Source of the DNA: Planctomycetota bacterium
Lineage (GTDB): Bacteria > Planctomycetota > Phycisphaerae > Sedimentisphaerales > Anaerohalosphaeraceae
NCBI GenBank assembly: GCA_013349435.1
Contig: DUZQ01000030.1
Location: 1 to 36,498 of the forward strand
Length of the DNA: 36,498 nucleotides
Direction of reading: 5' to 3'
Both the position numbers and the translations under genes were made by a program. How positions within the stretch are numbered: the stretch's first letter is position 1; the number at the start of each line of letters is the position of its first letter. Shown one piece after another: positions 15,327-24,871 of the stretch. Under the pieces are notes generated by a model, which made no database searches, was not told the DNA's origin, and saw only the letters and a program-made list of their open reading frames with translations.

Positions 15327-17009
15327 TCAATCTTCTATCAACCGGAACTGTACTACAACTTTGTCCTGAGGTACAGAGCAGTTAAGCACAACGGCGCAAT
15401 TTGATTTGCTGAAGTAATCCCAATCAAGGCAAGCCGCGTGTTTAGGCTGGACGCCCTTTGTATGGATACGGATTCCTTTTTCGCCCAATATCTCGACTTT
15501 GTAGCGGCAAATCGCGTGTTTTGGCCATTCATCCTTATCACAAATCAATACCTCACTCTCGGGCCTTTTGAGTATCTTAAATTTGTAATCGAACTGTTTG
15601 TAGTAAAAGAAGCCAACAAGATGACCCTCCATCTTTTCCGTGAAGGCAAGATGCCAGGTTTTATCAGGATCTATCGCTTTGAGTTTCCGCAGAACCGGTC
15701 CGGAAATAGTCGAGCTGCTGATACGATGCGAATCCGGCATATTACGCAACGCAACGATTCCAAGGATGGTCGCAACGATGAGTTGGACACCTATTTTCAG
15801 TCTTCCTCTTCCAATATGCAATATACATCGGTCCAGAACCATGATGAAGCAAATCCACACCAGTGGAATCAGAAAGACGTGGCTTCGGGCGAGACCGAGG
15901 CCCTTTTTCATAATAACGCATTGGACAAACATGAATATTATAGTCAAGCCGGAAATTATAAACAGAAAAGGCCCGGGCTCAGCCGCATTCAAGTAGTTTC
16001 TCCACCGACGTTCTTTCATCGCTTTGGAAAACCTGTGCAAATGGAACGCAATAGCCGTTGCGATCAGGCAAATAAAGGCACAAAAAACAACTGTTGCGAA
16101 AGGGCTGTTGAGCCTGAAAACCTTGCTTATCAGTATGTTATGAAGATAGCCGGTAAAGCCGGGCCATCCGCGCATTCGTCCGCTGATTTCTTTAAGTACG
16201 GGATTGTCCAGAATGTCCTTGTATATATGTCGATAAAGGGCGAAAAGAAGTACAAAGCTGAGAAGGCTAATAGATACAAGGTTCACAATAACGGTAATTA
16301 ACTTTCTTGGCCTATTGCTGAAAACTTTAAAAGAATAAAGCAGAATAAAGGTCATATTCAATGCGGCTAAAAGCAGGATGCTTGACAGCATCGCCCCGAA
16401 AGCCAGAAAGTTCATCAGCGAAATCACCACAACCGGTATCGGCCAGTAGCGAAACTTTATCTTGTGGTCGAGGAGCCATAGCAAAAAAGCTATTTCGGTA
16501 AATATCCCGGCCAAAGCAAAAGAGTATCCCCTCGCTAAAAATGAATAGTTGAAAACAATAGGAACAAAAGAAACAACTGCCAGCGTCGTTACCCGGAGAA
16601 TACGTGATTGAATCGTCTTGTAAACAATATAGGCTATGGATAATGAAAACAGAATTCCCGCCGACAGAGACGGTATCCTGATGAAGTGCTCATAATAGCC
16701 GAAGTATTTATGGGCATAATACATAAATACCGAATTCAAGACATGATTGTTGGTCGTATTAAATACGTTAAGGGCTCTGTGGATGCTGCTGCTGAAAAGT
16801 TGGTAATTCGCTCTTTCGTCGTAAATTATACCTGCGTGATTGGCCTTGTATATTTTAAGGCCGACAGAAAACAAAATGATTAGTAGAAAGGCAAGGGCAC
16901 ATACTTGCCGGTACCATAAAGGCGCCGGTTCAGATGTAGTACGTTCAGGGTTTAACATTTTCACTGGTTTGCTTACTATGCGATCTCTCCCTATGATTCC
17001 CTTACCCAT
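15327..17009 (-). CDS. GT39-like multi-pass glycosyltransferase
   Basis: About 560 residues with around ten membrane segments and a soluble C-terminal part (from about 450). The first exported loop contains YDERANYQ, matching the acidic D-E motif that GT-C enzymes (ArnT/PMT/GT39 types) use to bind metal and lipid-linked sugar, and a later loop has ARGYSFALAG. Such enzymes transfer sugars from polyprenyl-phosphate donors outside the membrane. ATG 17009 is preferred over TTG 17024, but neither has a good ribosome binding site. It is more AT-rich in codon use than its neighbours and is a lone gene, so horizontal gain is possible. Acceptor and sugar are unknown. Confidence 0.68.
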   Translation of the reverse strand: MGKGIIGRDRIVSKPVKMLNPERTTSEPAPLWYRQVCALAFLLIILFSVGLKIYKANHAGIIYDERANYQLFSSSIHRALNVFNTTNNHVLNSVFMYYAHKYFGYYEHFIRIPSLSAGILFSLSIAYIVYKTIQSRILRVTTLAVVSFVPIVFNYSFLARGYSFALAGIFTEIAFLLWLLDHKIKFRYWPIPVVVISLMNFLAFGAMLSSILLLAALNMTFILLYSFKVFSNRPRKLITVIVNLVSISLLSFVLLFALYRHIYKDILDNPVLKEISGRMRGWPGFTGYLHNILISKVFRLNSPFATVVFCAFICLIATAIAFHLHRFSKAMKERRWRNYLNAAEPGPFLFIISGLTIIFMFVQCVIMKKGLGLARSHVFLIPLVWICFIMVLDRCILHIGRGRLKIGVQLIVATILGIVALRNMPDSHRISSSTISGPVLRKLKAIDPDKTWHLAFTEKMEGHLVGFFYYKQFDYKFKILKRPESEVLICDKDEWPKHAICRYKVEILGEKGIRIHTKGVQPKHAACLDWDYFSKSNCAVVLNCSVPQDKVVVQFRLIED

Positions 17010-17066
17010 ACAGTTATATTTCAAGCCAGTTGCGCCGGGCGACCTAATTTGCTGTAGTATGGCTTA

Positions 17067-17095
17067 AGAATATCAAATTAGTGTTGTAAAATCAA
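17067..17095 (-). promoter_or_regulatory. Promoter for glycosyltransferase gene
   Basis: On the minus strand, TTGATT (17095-17090) and TATTCT (17072-17067) are separated by exactly 17 bp, with the start codon about 60 nt downstream. Confidence 0.6.
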
Positions 17096-17181
17096 GGAAT
17101 GTCCCTGTAAATATTTCACCAGCCCGGCTGCGCGGTATTTATAAGCAGGTTTTACAAGAAAGGTTTTGTCCGGTACAGATG

Positions 17182-18012
17182 TTATCTGTCCTCAATCACG
17201 GCCTTTGCCTTCTGTTCATCGATGAATTTTTCAAGGGCTTTTTGCCCGGCTTGGGCGTTCAATTCGCGTACAATCAACTCGCGGACATCATCAACAGGGC
17301 AGAGAATCCTGGGCTTTTTGTCGGTAACCATAGCTATGTGATAGCCAAAATCAGTCCTGAAAACATCACTGATTTGTCCTGTCTCCATTGCAAAGACAAC
17401 ATCCTCGAATTCAGGAACCATCCTGCCTCGGCCGAAGTATCCAAGGTCGCCGCCGTTTTCGGGACAGTCCGAGTGTTGGCGCGCCAGCGCATCGAAATCC
17501 GCTCCATTTTGAAGCTCTTTGAGAATCTCCTGCATCCGGCTCTTCATATCATCGGCGTCAACATCCGGCTTGTGATGCTTGACAATGTGCCAGGCCCTTA
17601 CTGACTCGCCGATAGTGAATCTGTCTGCATTTTTATCGTAGTATCTTCGAATGTCTTTTTCCGAAGGCTCTTTTGTATTGGCGGTGACCTTCTGAATCAA
17701 TCTTTCGAGACGCAAACGATTTTCAATTTCGACCCTGACCTGCTCTTCATCAGCACCTTTATCACCGTTTTGGTTAACGAACTGTCGGTATGCCCTGTCA
17801 ACGGCTTCAGATGGAACACTTTTTTCGTCCCTGCCCGCCGCCTGGCGCAGCAAGACAGCCTCGATTACATTTTCGCGAGACCATTCATACAACTGCTTTT
17901 GTTGCTCGGCTTCAGGTTGTTCCGCGAACAGGCTCTCATAATCAGGCCGAAGTTTTTCCACCTCGGCCTGGATTGCTTCTTCGTTTATCATTTCACCATT
18001 AACATACAGCAT
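17182..18012 (-). CDS. Cytoplasmic parvulin-type peptidyl-prolyl isomerase
   Basis: About 276 residues. The N-terminal half is a SurA/PpiC-like helical chaperone region (MLYVNGEMINEEAIQAEVEK) and SEKDIRRYYDKNADRFT leads into a complete parvulin domain: AWHIVKHH, ARQHSDCPENGGDLGYFGRG, EFEDVVFAMETGQISDVFRTDFGYHIAMV. Unlike PrsA or SurA it has no signal peptide or lipobox, so it should act in the cytoplasm as a folding catalyst. The ATG at 18012 gives the natural start; GTG 18027 is five codons upstream. The decayed hicBA remnant lies only a few tens of bases upstream and occupies its promoter region. Confidence 0.85.
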   Translation of the reverse strand: MLYVNGEMINEEAIQAEVEKLRPDYESLFAEQPEAEQQKQLYEWSRENVIEAVLLRQAAGRDEKSVPSEAVDRAYRQFVNQNGDKGADEEQVRVEIENRLRLERLIQKVTANTKEPSEKDIRRYYDKNADRFTIGESVRAWHIVKHHKPDVDADDMKSRMQEILKELQNGADFDALARQHSDCPENGGDLGYFGRGRMVPEFEDVVFAMETGQISDVFRTDFGYHIAMVTDKKPRILCPVDDVRELIVRELNAQAGQKALEKFIDEQKAKAVIEDR

Positions 18013-18036
18013 CGTTACTTTGTACACTATGTTATG

Positions 18037-18258
18037 TTATTTTACAAGGCTAATAAAGCCTTCCACAGCAAGGTTTGCCTTTTTTATAATGTGAGATAGG
18101 GTTGACCTTTTAACGGGACGGTGCGCCGGAAGAATCAATTTCAGGGTTTTGTTCTCAGTATGTTTCTGCAACCGGATATGACTACCTTTTTGTCTGACTA
18201 CCACCCAGCCGTTACGGCGCAGGGCACTTATTACTTTTTCATAATTTAAGCTTAGACA
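18037..18258 (-). pseudogene. hicA: HicA toxin remnant without start codon
   Basis: Read on the minus strand in one frame, this encodes the HicA body: LSLNYEKVISALRRNGW, then VVVRQKGSHIRLQ and LKLILPAHRPVKRSTLSHI, ending FISLVK and TAA at 18039-18037. The catalytic histidine in GSHIRL is intact. HicA is a small mRNA interferase. The frame runs back to a TGA with no ATG, GTG or TTG before the HicA body, and the usual first codons (typically M-x-KL) are missing, so it cannot be translated normally. It is directly joined to the 5' end of hicB, hence a deletion-fused toxin-antitoxin remnant. It is about 66 residues long and was missed because it lacks a start. Confidence 0.82.
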
Positions 18259-18305
18259 GTGTAACCGCCGTCATCGCTCTTTTCTAATAACACTTTTAAT
18301 TTCAT
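18252..18305 (-). pseudogene. hicB: HicB antitoxin N-terminal stub
   Basis: ATG at 18305 (minus strand), with AGGGG about 8 bases upstream, encodes MKLKVLLEKSDDGGYTV and then meets TAA at 18254-18252. This matches the first strand of HicB antitoxins, which continue Y-V-P-x-L-P-G-C for over 50 more residues. Here the sequence passes straight into HicA, two bases out of frame. The rest of hicB (including any DNA-binding domain) is gone. Confidence 0.75.
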
Positions 18306-18384
18306 AAAGCAAGCCCCTGTTAAGGATTAACGGATAAAGCCGATACTTAGCCGCTGTTTTACCGGTTTCTAAACTGAATTACAA

Positions 18385-20397
18385 TCACATTCCCGACCAT
18401 TCTTTAGTGTTGTTTTTATCGTCGCTCAGGACTACTTCAACGCGGCAGTTCGGTATGGCTGCTAAGAATTGTCTGCCGTAGGTTTTGCGGACTATCCTGC
18501 TGTCCAGAACGACGATGATGCCGCTGTCGGTTTTATTGCGGATGAGTCTGCCGAAACCCTGCTTGAATTTCAAAATCGCGCCGGGCAGTTGATACTTGTA
18601 AAACGGATTCCCACCCTCGGCCCTTATCTGTTCAATCCGTCCCTGTATGAGCGGATGATTTGGAACTGCAAACGGCAGCTTTGTTATAATAACGTTCGAA
18701 AGCGCCTGGCCCGGAACGTCAACTCCCTGCCAGAAACTGTCCGTACCAAAAAGCACGCTTCTTTCATCAGCCTTGAAACGGTGCAAAAGTTTCGACCTGT
18801 CAATACCGGCATCTTGACGAAGCAGTTCCATTTTATTATCCGCCAACCAGCCCTTTAGCTCATCCGCCAACTTCTTCAGCATCGAATAGCTTGTAAAAAG
18901 CACAAAAGCCCTGCCGCCCGTCTTCAGCAAATATTTCTTGACGGTTTCTGCGGCCGCTTCGATGAAATTCTCAAGATTAGGGTCGGGTAAATCGGCTTCA
19001 ATATACATCGTTACATGCCTGTGATAGTCGAAAGGCGATCCCAGCTTTAAGGCCTTAAATTCTTCGAGGCCGATACGACCGGCAAAAAACCCAAAGCCTC
19101 CTTTTTCATCTTCACCTTCGCAGCTCAGTGTGGCACTTGTCATAACAACCGAGTCGAATTCATCGAACAGGCACCGCTTTACATCCGGCCCTACATTCAC
19201 CGGCCCGCTGCGAAGAGAGGTCCGCCCGGATTTTGTTGCGCCGGCTTCAACCCAATAAACTTTTTTCTCATCAGGCTGGTTCAAAAAGTCCAGTAAATCC
19301 GTTTCGAGATCCCGGCACCTGTCCACATATCGTGTAAGCTCTCGTTTTTCGTCCTCATCATCGGTTTTCTTGGCGAGTCCGGATATCGCCAGGCGAAGCC
19401 GTCTTATCGAACCAGTGATACTATCATCCACAAAATTTGCGTAGCATCTCGGTGCCGTTTCATTACCTTTTTGTTCATACCAGCTTCGTACCTTCGCAAA
19501 GAAATTCTTTGCCGCCTTGCGACATTGCTCAACCGGCTTAACGGCTTCGGCGAAGTTAGAAAACGCCAACAAACCCTTGCCCGTGCGGTTATTATAAAGC
19601 CTGCCCAGAAGATAGCTGATTGTAAAGTTGCTGATGTTTATGCCGAAATATTCGGTCGCAACATTCTCCATGTTGTGTGCTTCGTCAATAACGACAAAAC
19701 GGTATTGTGGTAAAATACCAGCAGCTTCCTGCTTGAGGGCCAGATCGCTGAACAAAAGGGCATGATTGGCAACGATAATATCAGCCGTTTCAAGCTCACG
19801 TCTCGCCCGCCGATAGAAACACTCACGAAAATGCCGACACTTTCTGCCGGGGCAATTTCCATGTTCGCTCTTTACGGCGTCCCAGGCTTGAGCCGAGGGC
19901 ACGAAAGGCAAATCGCTCAGCGAGCCGTCTTCGGTGTGTTGCGCCCAATCTTTGATTTGCGAAAGTTCCGCACCCATATCATCGAACAGCCCCTTCTGTC
20001 TGCGCAAGGCATAGGCCAGTCTCCTCAGACAAAGATAGTTTCCCCTCCCCTTGGCCAGTCGGGCGGTAAAGCTGCACGGCATGACCTTTGAAAGAAAAGG
20101 AATGTCTTTGTTGATAAGCTGCTCCTGCAGCGTTATTGTATAAGTGCTTATAAGCACCTTGCCTTTTTTATCCTGGACCTTATCGATTGCACCTGCAAGA
20201 TAAGCGAAGCTTTTTCCCACTCCTGTGCCCGCTTCAACCGCCAGATGGTGCCGCCCGCCGAAGGCGTCCTGAACCGACCGGGCCATCGTCAACTGTTGGG
20301 GTCTGACTTCAAAACCGTTGAAAGCATCACTGATAAGACCCCCCTCGCCGAAAATCTTTCTTAAATTCAGCCCGGAGTGGTTTTCAAACCCGATCAA
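18385..20397 (-). CDS. dinG: DinG/XPD-family ATP-dependent DNA helicase
   Basis: The 670-residue SF2 helicase has Walker A AGTGVGKS at 56-63, DEAH at 238-241, four Fe-S cluster cysteines C123, C182, C187 and C193 between them, and the C-terminal motifs VVMTSATLS, GTDSFWQGVDVPG and GFGRLIRN. The family unwinds DNA 5' to 3', often at R-loops, replication forks or damage. There is no exonuclease domain, so it is of the E. coli DinG or YoaA type rather than the Gram-positive one. The start is TTG at 20397, with AGGTAAGGGG just upstream. It lies 17 bp after the stop of the secreted TPR gene, so the two are probably co-transcribed. Confidence 0.9.
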   Translation of the reverse strand: MIGFENHSGLNLRKIFGEGGLISDAFNGFEVRPQQLTMARSVQDAFGGRHHLAVEAGTGVGKSFAYLAGAIDKVQDKKGKVLISTYTITLQEQLINKDIPFLSKVMPCSFTARLAKGRGNYLCLRRLAYALRRQKGLFDDMGAELSQIKDWAQHTEDGSLSDLPFVPSAQAWDAVKSEHGNCPGRKCRHFRECFYRRARRELETADIIVANHALLFSDLALKQEAAGILPQYRFVVIDEAHNMENVATEYFGINISNFTISYLLGRLYNNRTGKGLLAFSNFAEAVKPVEQCRKAAKNFFAKVRSWYEQKGNETAPRCYANFVDDSITGSIRRLRLAISGLAKKTDDEDEKRELTRYVDRCRDLETDLLDFLNQPDEKKVYWVEAGATKSGRTSLRSGPVNVGPDVKRCLFDEFDSVVMTSATLSCEGEDEKGGFGFFAGRIGLEEFKALKLGSPFDYHRHVTMYIEADLPDPNLENFIEAAAETVKKYLLKTGGRAFVLFTSYSMLKKLADELKGWLADNKMELLRQDAGIDRSKLLHRFKADERSVLFGTDSFWQGVDVPGQALSNVIITKLPFAVPNHPLIQGRIEQIRAEGGNPFYKYQLPGAILKFKQGFGRLIRNKTDSGIIVVLDSRIVRKTYGRQFLAAIPNCRVEVVLSDDKNNTKEWSGM

Positions 20398-20414
20398 TTT
20401 CGCCCCTTACCTCA

Positions 20415-21974
20415 TCACATCCTGACAGCGGCTTGAGCAACAGCCTGTCGCAAAGCTATCAGAGCCGGATTCTTGCCCATCTTCTCCGATGCAAGGTTTA
20501 TCGCCACCTTGGCTGCCGGTATGTTTTTGTTTTGGTAGAATATATATGCCATCAAAAAGGCCAACTCCGGAGCCTTGGTCTTCTGCTGCCATGTTGCTAT
20601 CTCGATGATGCGATTTTCTATCATATCCCTGTCAACCAGTAAATCCACCAGGTCCACCTGTCGATTAGCGTGCTCAGGGGACAGAGTCAAAGCCCTTTCC
20701 AGAAAATATGAACTGCTCATATACTCTCCCGCCGCAAAAAGTGCAAGTGCCTTGCCGAAATATGCAAGGGGATTTTCGTGCTGATAAACCTCGGCCAGGG
20801 TATATGCGTCCGCCGCCCTATAGTACTTGCCTTCTTTTAGATATTTCTGAGCAGCCTTCATATATTCGGTGAACTTGGCCTTAGACCACTCCTCGAAGGT
20901 TTTATAAGGACCTCGTATCGCCGCGGCGGCGGCAGGGTCAACATCCGGAAGGTCGGACTTCTTAATGACCGTCCACTCAGACTTGCTTTTGCCTTCTTGT
21001 TTTTTCGGCGCCTTAGCGGTCTTCAAATCAAATTTGCTTTTGTCGTCTTTTTTGTCCGATGTCTTGCCGTCCTGGTCTTCGGCGCCGGATAAATCGTCCT
21101 GTTGGTCTTCGGCCTGGTCGGCATCTTTGAGAAGTTGCTCCGCGAAATCCTTCGGTCCCTCTTCGGCCTTCTCTTTCACATCAGGACCGAATGACGGTTC
21201 TTCGGGCCCGGCGGGTTCGGCCGGCTTTTCAGTTTCAAAGAGTTCGTCAAAAAGTCCCTTTCCCTTATCACTGGTTTTCTCGAATTGTTGGGCCAGATAG
21301 GATTCAACCTGCTCAAGGTCGGTGAGCTCCTTTTCTAAAGATTCCTCCTCCTCGCTTGTAAGCTTCTGCAGCTCAATTTCCCGTGAAATCACATCCTCCA
21401 ACTCCTCCATGCTCCTTGACAAAGGTCGTTGCTGACCGTAGAAGTACCGGCTGTCGGTTAAAAGTGGAGATTGAGAGTCAAAAATGCTCCTTTCCGGAGA
21501 TAAACCCGATGTTGGCATCTCAAGTTCTGATTCTATCCCATGCTGTAAGGTGTCAAGCCTCGGCGAGGGGAAATAATAGAACTGACCCTGCTGAGGATAA
21601 CCCAGGCCCGCTGAGCGCCTGATAAAAGAGTTCAAAGATGGGGACCCTGAACCGCTTTGAAGCTCAAAATTCGGCGACTGAAAATTTTCCGCGGATTGGT
21701 AAGGAACAATGCCGCCGGCGTACCTGAAGTGACTGCCGCCGGGTATAGCGCTGGTTAAAATTCGGTTGCCATCGGCCCCAAAGTTGTTTTGATTAGTCGG
21801 TATCAACTCGCTGCCCCGTCTCAGGCTCGTCTGCGGAGCTGTAGGGTTGCTGACAGCCGGGCTAGGCTCAGGACCGATCGCCGGTTCAATACCCAAACCC
21901 GGTGAGGCAAATACCACAAAACCCGTTATTACAACAAACGCCAACTGCCGAAAAGTTTTTCTTCTATCTCCCAT
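20415..21974 (-). CDS. Secreted TPR protein with disordered acidic linker
   Basis: The 519-residue protein has a signal peptide (about 1-30; FVVITGFVVFASPGLG), a long Ser/Pro/Gly-rich disordered stretch to about 200, a Glu-rich coiled segment (IELQKLTSEEEESLEKEL), an acidic/lysine-rich linker (about 250-335), and a C-terminal TPR domain from about 360 (YLKEGKYYRAADAYTLAEVY; LAYFGKALALFAAGEYMSSSYFLERALTL; ELAFLMAYIFYQNKNIPAA). I do not recognise a named family; the architecture suggests a periplasmic scaffold. It precedes dinG by 17 bp, but nothing connects the two functions. Confidence 0.75.
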   Translation of the reverse strand: MGDRRKTFRQLAFVVITGFVVFASPGLGIEPAIGPEPSPAVSNPTAPQTSLRRGSELIPTNQNNFGADGNRILTSAIPGGSHFRYAGGIVPYQSAENFQSPNFELQSGSGSPSLNSFIRRSAGLGYPQQGQFYYFPSPRLDTLQHGIESELEMPTSGLSPERSIFDSQSPLLTDSRYFYGQQRPLSRSMEELEDVISREIELQKLTSEEEESLEKELTDLEQVESYLAQQFEKTSDKGKGLFDELFETEKPAEPAGPEEPSFGPDVKEKAEEGPKDFAEQLLKDADQAEDQQDDLSGAEDQDGKTSDKKDDKSKFDLKTAKAPKKQEGKSKSEWTVIKKSDLPDVDPAAAAAIRGPYKTFEEWSKAKFTEYMKAAQKYLKEGKYYRAADAYTLAEVYQHENPLAYFGKALALFAAGEYMSSSYFLERALTLSPEHANRQVDLVDLLVDRDMIENRIIEIATWQQKTKAPELAFLMAYIFYQNKNIPAAKVAINLASEKMGKNPALIALRQAVAQAAVRM

Positions 21975-22055
21975 TGTCTATACTTGCGCCTTACCAACGG
22001 TAAACCGAAACACCATATAAAAATCCAGCTTCAATTCTGACCTCTGATTTCGGCT

Positions 22056-22910
22056 CTATTTATTATACTTCGGCTTTTCAGCCCAGTTTAGTTTACCCGC
22101 CAGCGTGTCCCACTGGGTGCGAAAAGGGTTATTTACCACCAGAAAAGACCCGTGATGACGCTCAACCTTTACTACGTCACAAACCTGGATTTTGTGCGAA
22201 ACCTGTCCGTCAAGATTAATAGTTGTGGCTTTATTTACTCGAATTGGCTGGATTTCGAGGATACTATCGGCGTTTATTACAATAGGCCTGAAGCTGAGCG
22301 AGTGCGGACAAAGGGGGGTAATAACTATCGCTGAGAGGTCCGCCGATAAAATCGGTCCGCCCGCCGACAGATTATAGGCCGTGGAACCTGTCGGCGTCGA
22401 GATGATTATCCCGTCGCTCGTACACCCGGCCAGCGACTGACCCTGTACGCTCACTTTAAGCTCTATCATATTGAATGGGGCACCGGCTGCAATAACCACA
22501 TCATTAATCGCCGTCGAAACAAATTTTACCGCCCCTTCGCTCCGGATAACACACGCCAGTATCATCCTCTTTTCAATAAGCAATCTGTCACTGGTTATGC
22601 GACCGAACAGTTCCTTAAGCTCGGCGGAACTGAACTGGGCCAGAAAGCCCAGTTTGCCCACGTTGACCCCTATAACCGGCACATCGGCCTCGCTCAATTC
22701 CCTCGCTGTCGAAAGGATTGTACCGTCGCCGCCGAAAACCACCGCAAAATCCGCTTCTTTAAGCACATCAGGGTGGGATTTATCGGGGCTGCGGAAACAG
22801 TTTGCGATTATCTCGGCCTTGTCGGTTGCGAAGTCAACAAAGTCATCAACCGCCTCAGCCGCGTATCGCCTCTTCGGGTCACCAAAAATTATAAGCTTAG
22901 GCTTCGACAT
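22056..22910 (-). CDS. nadK: NAD kinase
   Basis: The 284-residue enzyme phosphorylates NAD to NADP. GGDGT is at 60-64, ND at 136-137, and TPTGSTAYNLSAGGPI begins at 172. PLCPHSLSFRP and NLDGQ complete the family pattern. It starts 3 bp after the dxs stop, so the two are one operon, and Dxs-pathway steps consume NADPH. No obvious Shine-Dalgarno precedes the ATG; coupling to dxs is likely. Confidence 0.94.
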   Translation of the reverse strand: MSKPKLIIFGDPKRRYAAEAVDDFVDFATDKAEIIANCFRSPDKSHPDVLKEADFAVVFGGDGTILSTARELSEADVPVIGVNVGKLGFLAQFSSAELKELFGRITSDRLLIEKRMILACVIRSEGAVKFVSTAINDVVIAAGAPFNMIELKVSVQGQSLAGCTSDGIIISTPTGSTAYNLSAGGPILSADLSAIVITPLCPHSLSFRPIVINADSILEIQPIRVNKATTINLDGQVSHKIQVCDVVKVERHHGSFLVVNNPFRTQWDTLAGKLNWAEKPKYNK

Positions 22911-22913
22911 ATT

Positions 22914-24836
22914 CTATTCACTGCGTATCTTTTCACTAAGAACCGCTCTTGCCGTTTCAACAATCCGCCGGGCACTTACTCCGATTTCATCGAGCTGTAC
23001 CTTGCGAGAGCCTATTTTTACAAACCTGTCAGGCCCGCCGAGGACTGTTATTCTGCCGGCGTTCGCGGATTCGACCCCGCCCTTTTCTAGCCTTCGCCGT
23101 GCAACAGCCTCTAACAAAGCCGAACCGAATCCGCACGCCATACTGTGATCCTCTACGGTAATTATATTCTTCTTGTCATAAAACATTGATACTATCGAAT
23201 CGTCAATCGGCTTGGCAAAGCGGGCATTTATAACGGTAACATCAATATCTTCACCGGCTAAGATGTCGGCGGCCTTAACCGCCTCGGTCAATATACCGCC
23301 CAGAGCAACAATTACAATATCGCCCCCTCCCCGGCGTACGGTTACACTTTTGCCTAATTCAAACGGCAGTTGACAGCCGGCAGGTTCATCCCCACTATCC
23401 GGCACAATATCTCTCGGATAACGAACAGCAACGGGCCTGTCCACACCGACCGCGAAATCCAGCACACCCCTGACCTCTGTCTCATTCGCCGGAGCGGCCA
23501 GTACCATATTCGGCAAAATCCGCAGAAAACCGATATCCATCATCCCATGATGTGTCGGCCCGTCTTCACCTACAACCCCGCTACGGTCTATGCAGAAAAT
23601 CACAGGCAGATTCTGCAATGCCACTTCCTGAAAAATCTGGTCATAGCTTCTTTGAAGGAAAGTCGAATATATGCAAACCACGGGCTTTCGGCCCTGTTTG
23701 GCAAGCCCGGCGGCGATGTCAACGGCTGCGCTTTCAGCGATGCCGACATCATAACATCTTTCGCCGAATTTGTCGCGGAACTTTGTAAGCCCCGTTCCAT
23801 CGGGCATCGCGGCGGTAATCGCCACGACACGGTCGTCCCGGTCGGCAAGAGCTACAAGTGCATCTGCAAAAGCTTCTGTAAAGCTCCTGCCGTTCTTTGG
23901 AAGGGTGGCAATCTCGCCGTTCCGCTCGACAAACGGTCCTGTTGAGTGAAACTTACGCGGGTCTTCGCCGGCAGGGGTAAAGCCTTTGCCCTTTTTCGTA
24001 TATACATGCAAAATTGCGGGACGGCCCAGATTACTTATCGCCCCAAACAGTTGAATCAGCGAACCAATATCGTGTCCATCAACAGGCCCGAAATACGGAA
24101 TGTTAAGACTTTCAAAGAGCCTGCTCGGCGTAATCGCCATTCGAAGCGTTTTCTTGAAATTCTCAAGCGCTTCATCCATGCGTTTGCCGATAACCGGTAG
24201 GTGTTCGATAATGTTCTTTGTTGTGCGACGTAAATCTTCATAGGTATGACTCAGTCTCACTTTTGAGAGAAATTTTGCAATCGCGCCCTGGGTAACGTCT
24301 ATAGCCATTGAATTGTCGTTAAGCACAATCAGCAATTGCCTTTTAACAAGGCCCAAATTGTTCAGCGCCTCAAAGGAAAGGCCGTTTACAATGCTCGCAT
24401 CACCTATGAGAACGACAATTTTTTCATCGCTCTTATTATACTGTGCCCCTAATGCCATGCCGATGGCGGTCGCTATCGACGTTCCTGCGTGGCCGACATA
24501 GAACGGGTCATAAACACTCTCTGCGGGATTAGGAAAACCACTTATACCCCCTCGCTGCCGCAAAGCTGCAAACTGTTCCTTTCTGCCCGTCAGAATCTTG
24601 TGAGCGTAGCACTGATGCCCCACGTCCCAGAGAAGTTTGTCCCTCTTGAAATCGAAGACATAATGCATCGCGATAACCAATTCCACCACACCGAGGCTGC
24701 TGGCCAAATGGCCGCCGGACCGGCTGACCGAATCGGTTATATACTCGCGAATCTCACTTGCCAAATCTGTAAGGTCTTTGACCGAAAGGCTTTGCAAGTC
24801 CTCAGGACTTTTTATCTTATTGAGTAATTCCTGCAT
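22914..24836 (-). CDS. dxs: 1-deoxy-D-xylulose-5-phosphate synthase
   Basis: The 640-residue TPP enzyme condenses pyruvate and glyceraldehyde 3-phosphate, the first step of the MEP isoprenoid pathway. The TPP site GDASIVNG begins at 145 and runs to NDNSMAI. The catalytic glutamate is E368 in DVGIAESAAVD, where enterobacterial enzymes have EQHAV. DRSGVVGEDGPTHHG and IYSTFLQRSYDQ are intact. It is followed by nadK (3 bp) and preceded by the prenyltransferase gene (35 bp), forming an isoprenoid/NADP operon. Length is normal. Confidence 0.96.
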   Translation of the reverse strand: MQELLNKIKSPEDLQSLSVKDLTDLASEIREYITDSVSRSGGHLASSLGVVELVIAMHYVFDFKRDKLLWDVGHQCYAHKILTGRKEQFAALRQRGGISGFPNPAESVYDPFYVGHAGTSIATAIGMALGAQYNKSDEKIVVLIGDASIVNGLSFEALNNLGLVKRQLLIVLNDNSMAIDVTQGAIAKFLSKVRLSHTYEDLRRTTKNIIEHLPVIGKRMDEALENFKKTLRMAITPSRLFESLNIPYFGPVDGHDIGSLIQLFGAISNLGRPAILHVYTKKGKGFTPAGEDPRKFHSTGPFVERNGEIATLPKNGRSFTEAFADALVALADRDDRVVAITAAMPDGTGLTKFRDKFGERCYDVGIAESAAVDIAAGLAKQGRKPVVCIYSTFLQRSYDQIFQEVALQNLPVIFCIDRSGVVGEDGPTHHGMMDIGFLRILPNMVLAAPANETEVRGVLDFAVGVDRPVAVRYPRDIVPDSGDEPAGCQLPFELGKSVTVRRGGGDIVIVALGGILTEAVKAADILAGEDIDVTVINARFAKPIDDSIVSMFYDKKNIITVEDHSMACGFGSALLEAVARRRLEKGGVESANAGRITVLGGPDRFVKIGSRKVQLDEIGVSARRIVETARAVLSEKIRSE

Positions 24837-24871
24837 CCTTCGCCACGTAATCCAAGAACCACAAACTCACC

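Noticed and set aside
15438-16301. 287-codon plus-strand ORF opposite the glycosyltransferase
   Set aside because: The minus-strand frame is longer, has membrane segments and GT39-like motifs and its own promoter.
22471-23148. 225-codon plus-strand ORF opposite nadK and dxs
   Set aside because: It is Ser-rich shadow of two well-recognised enzymes.
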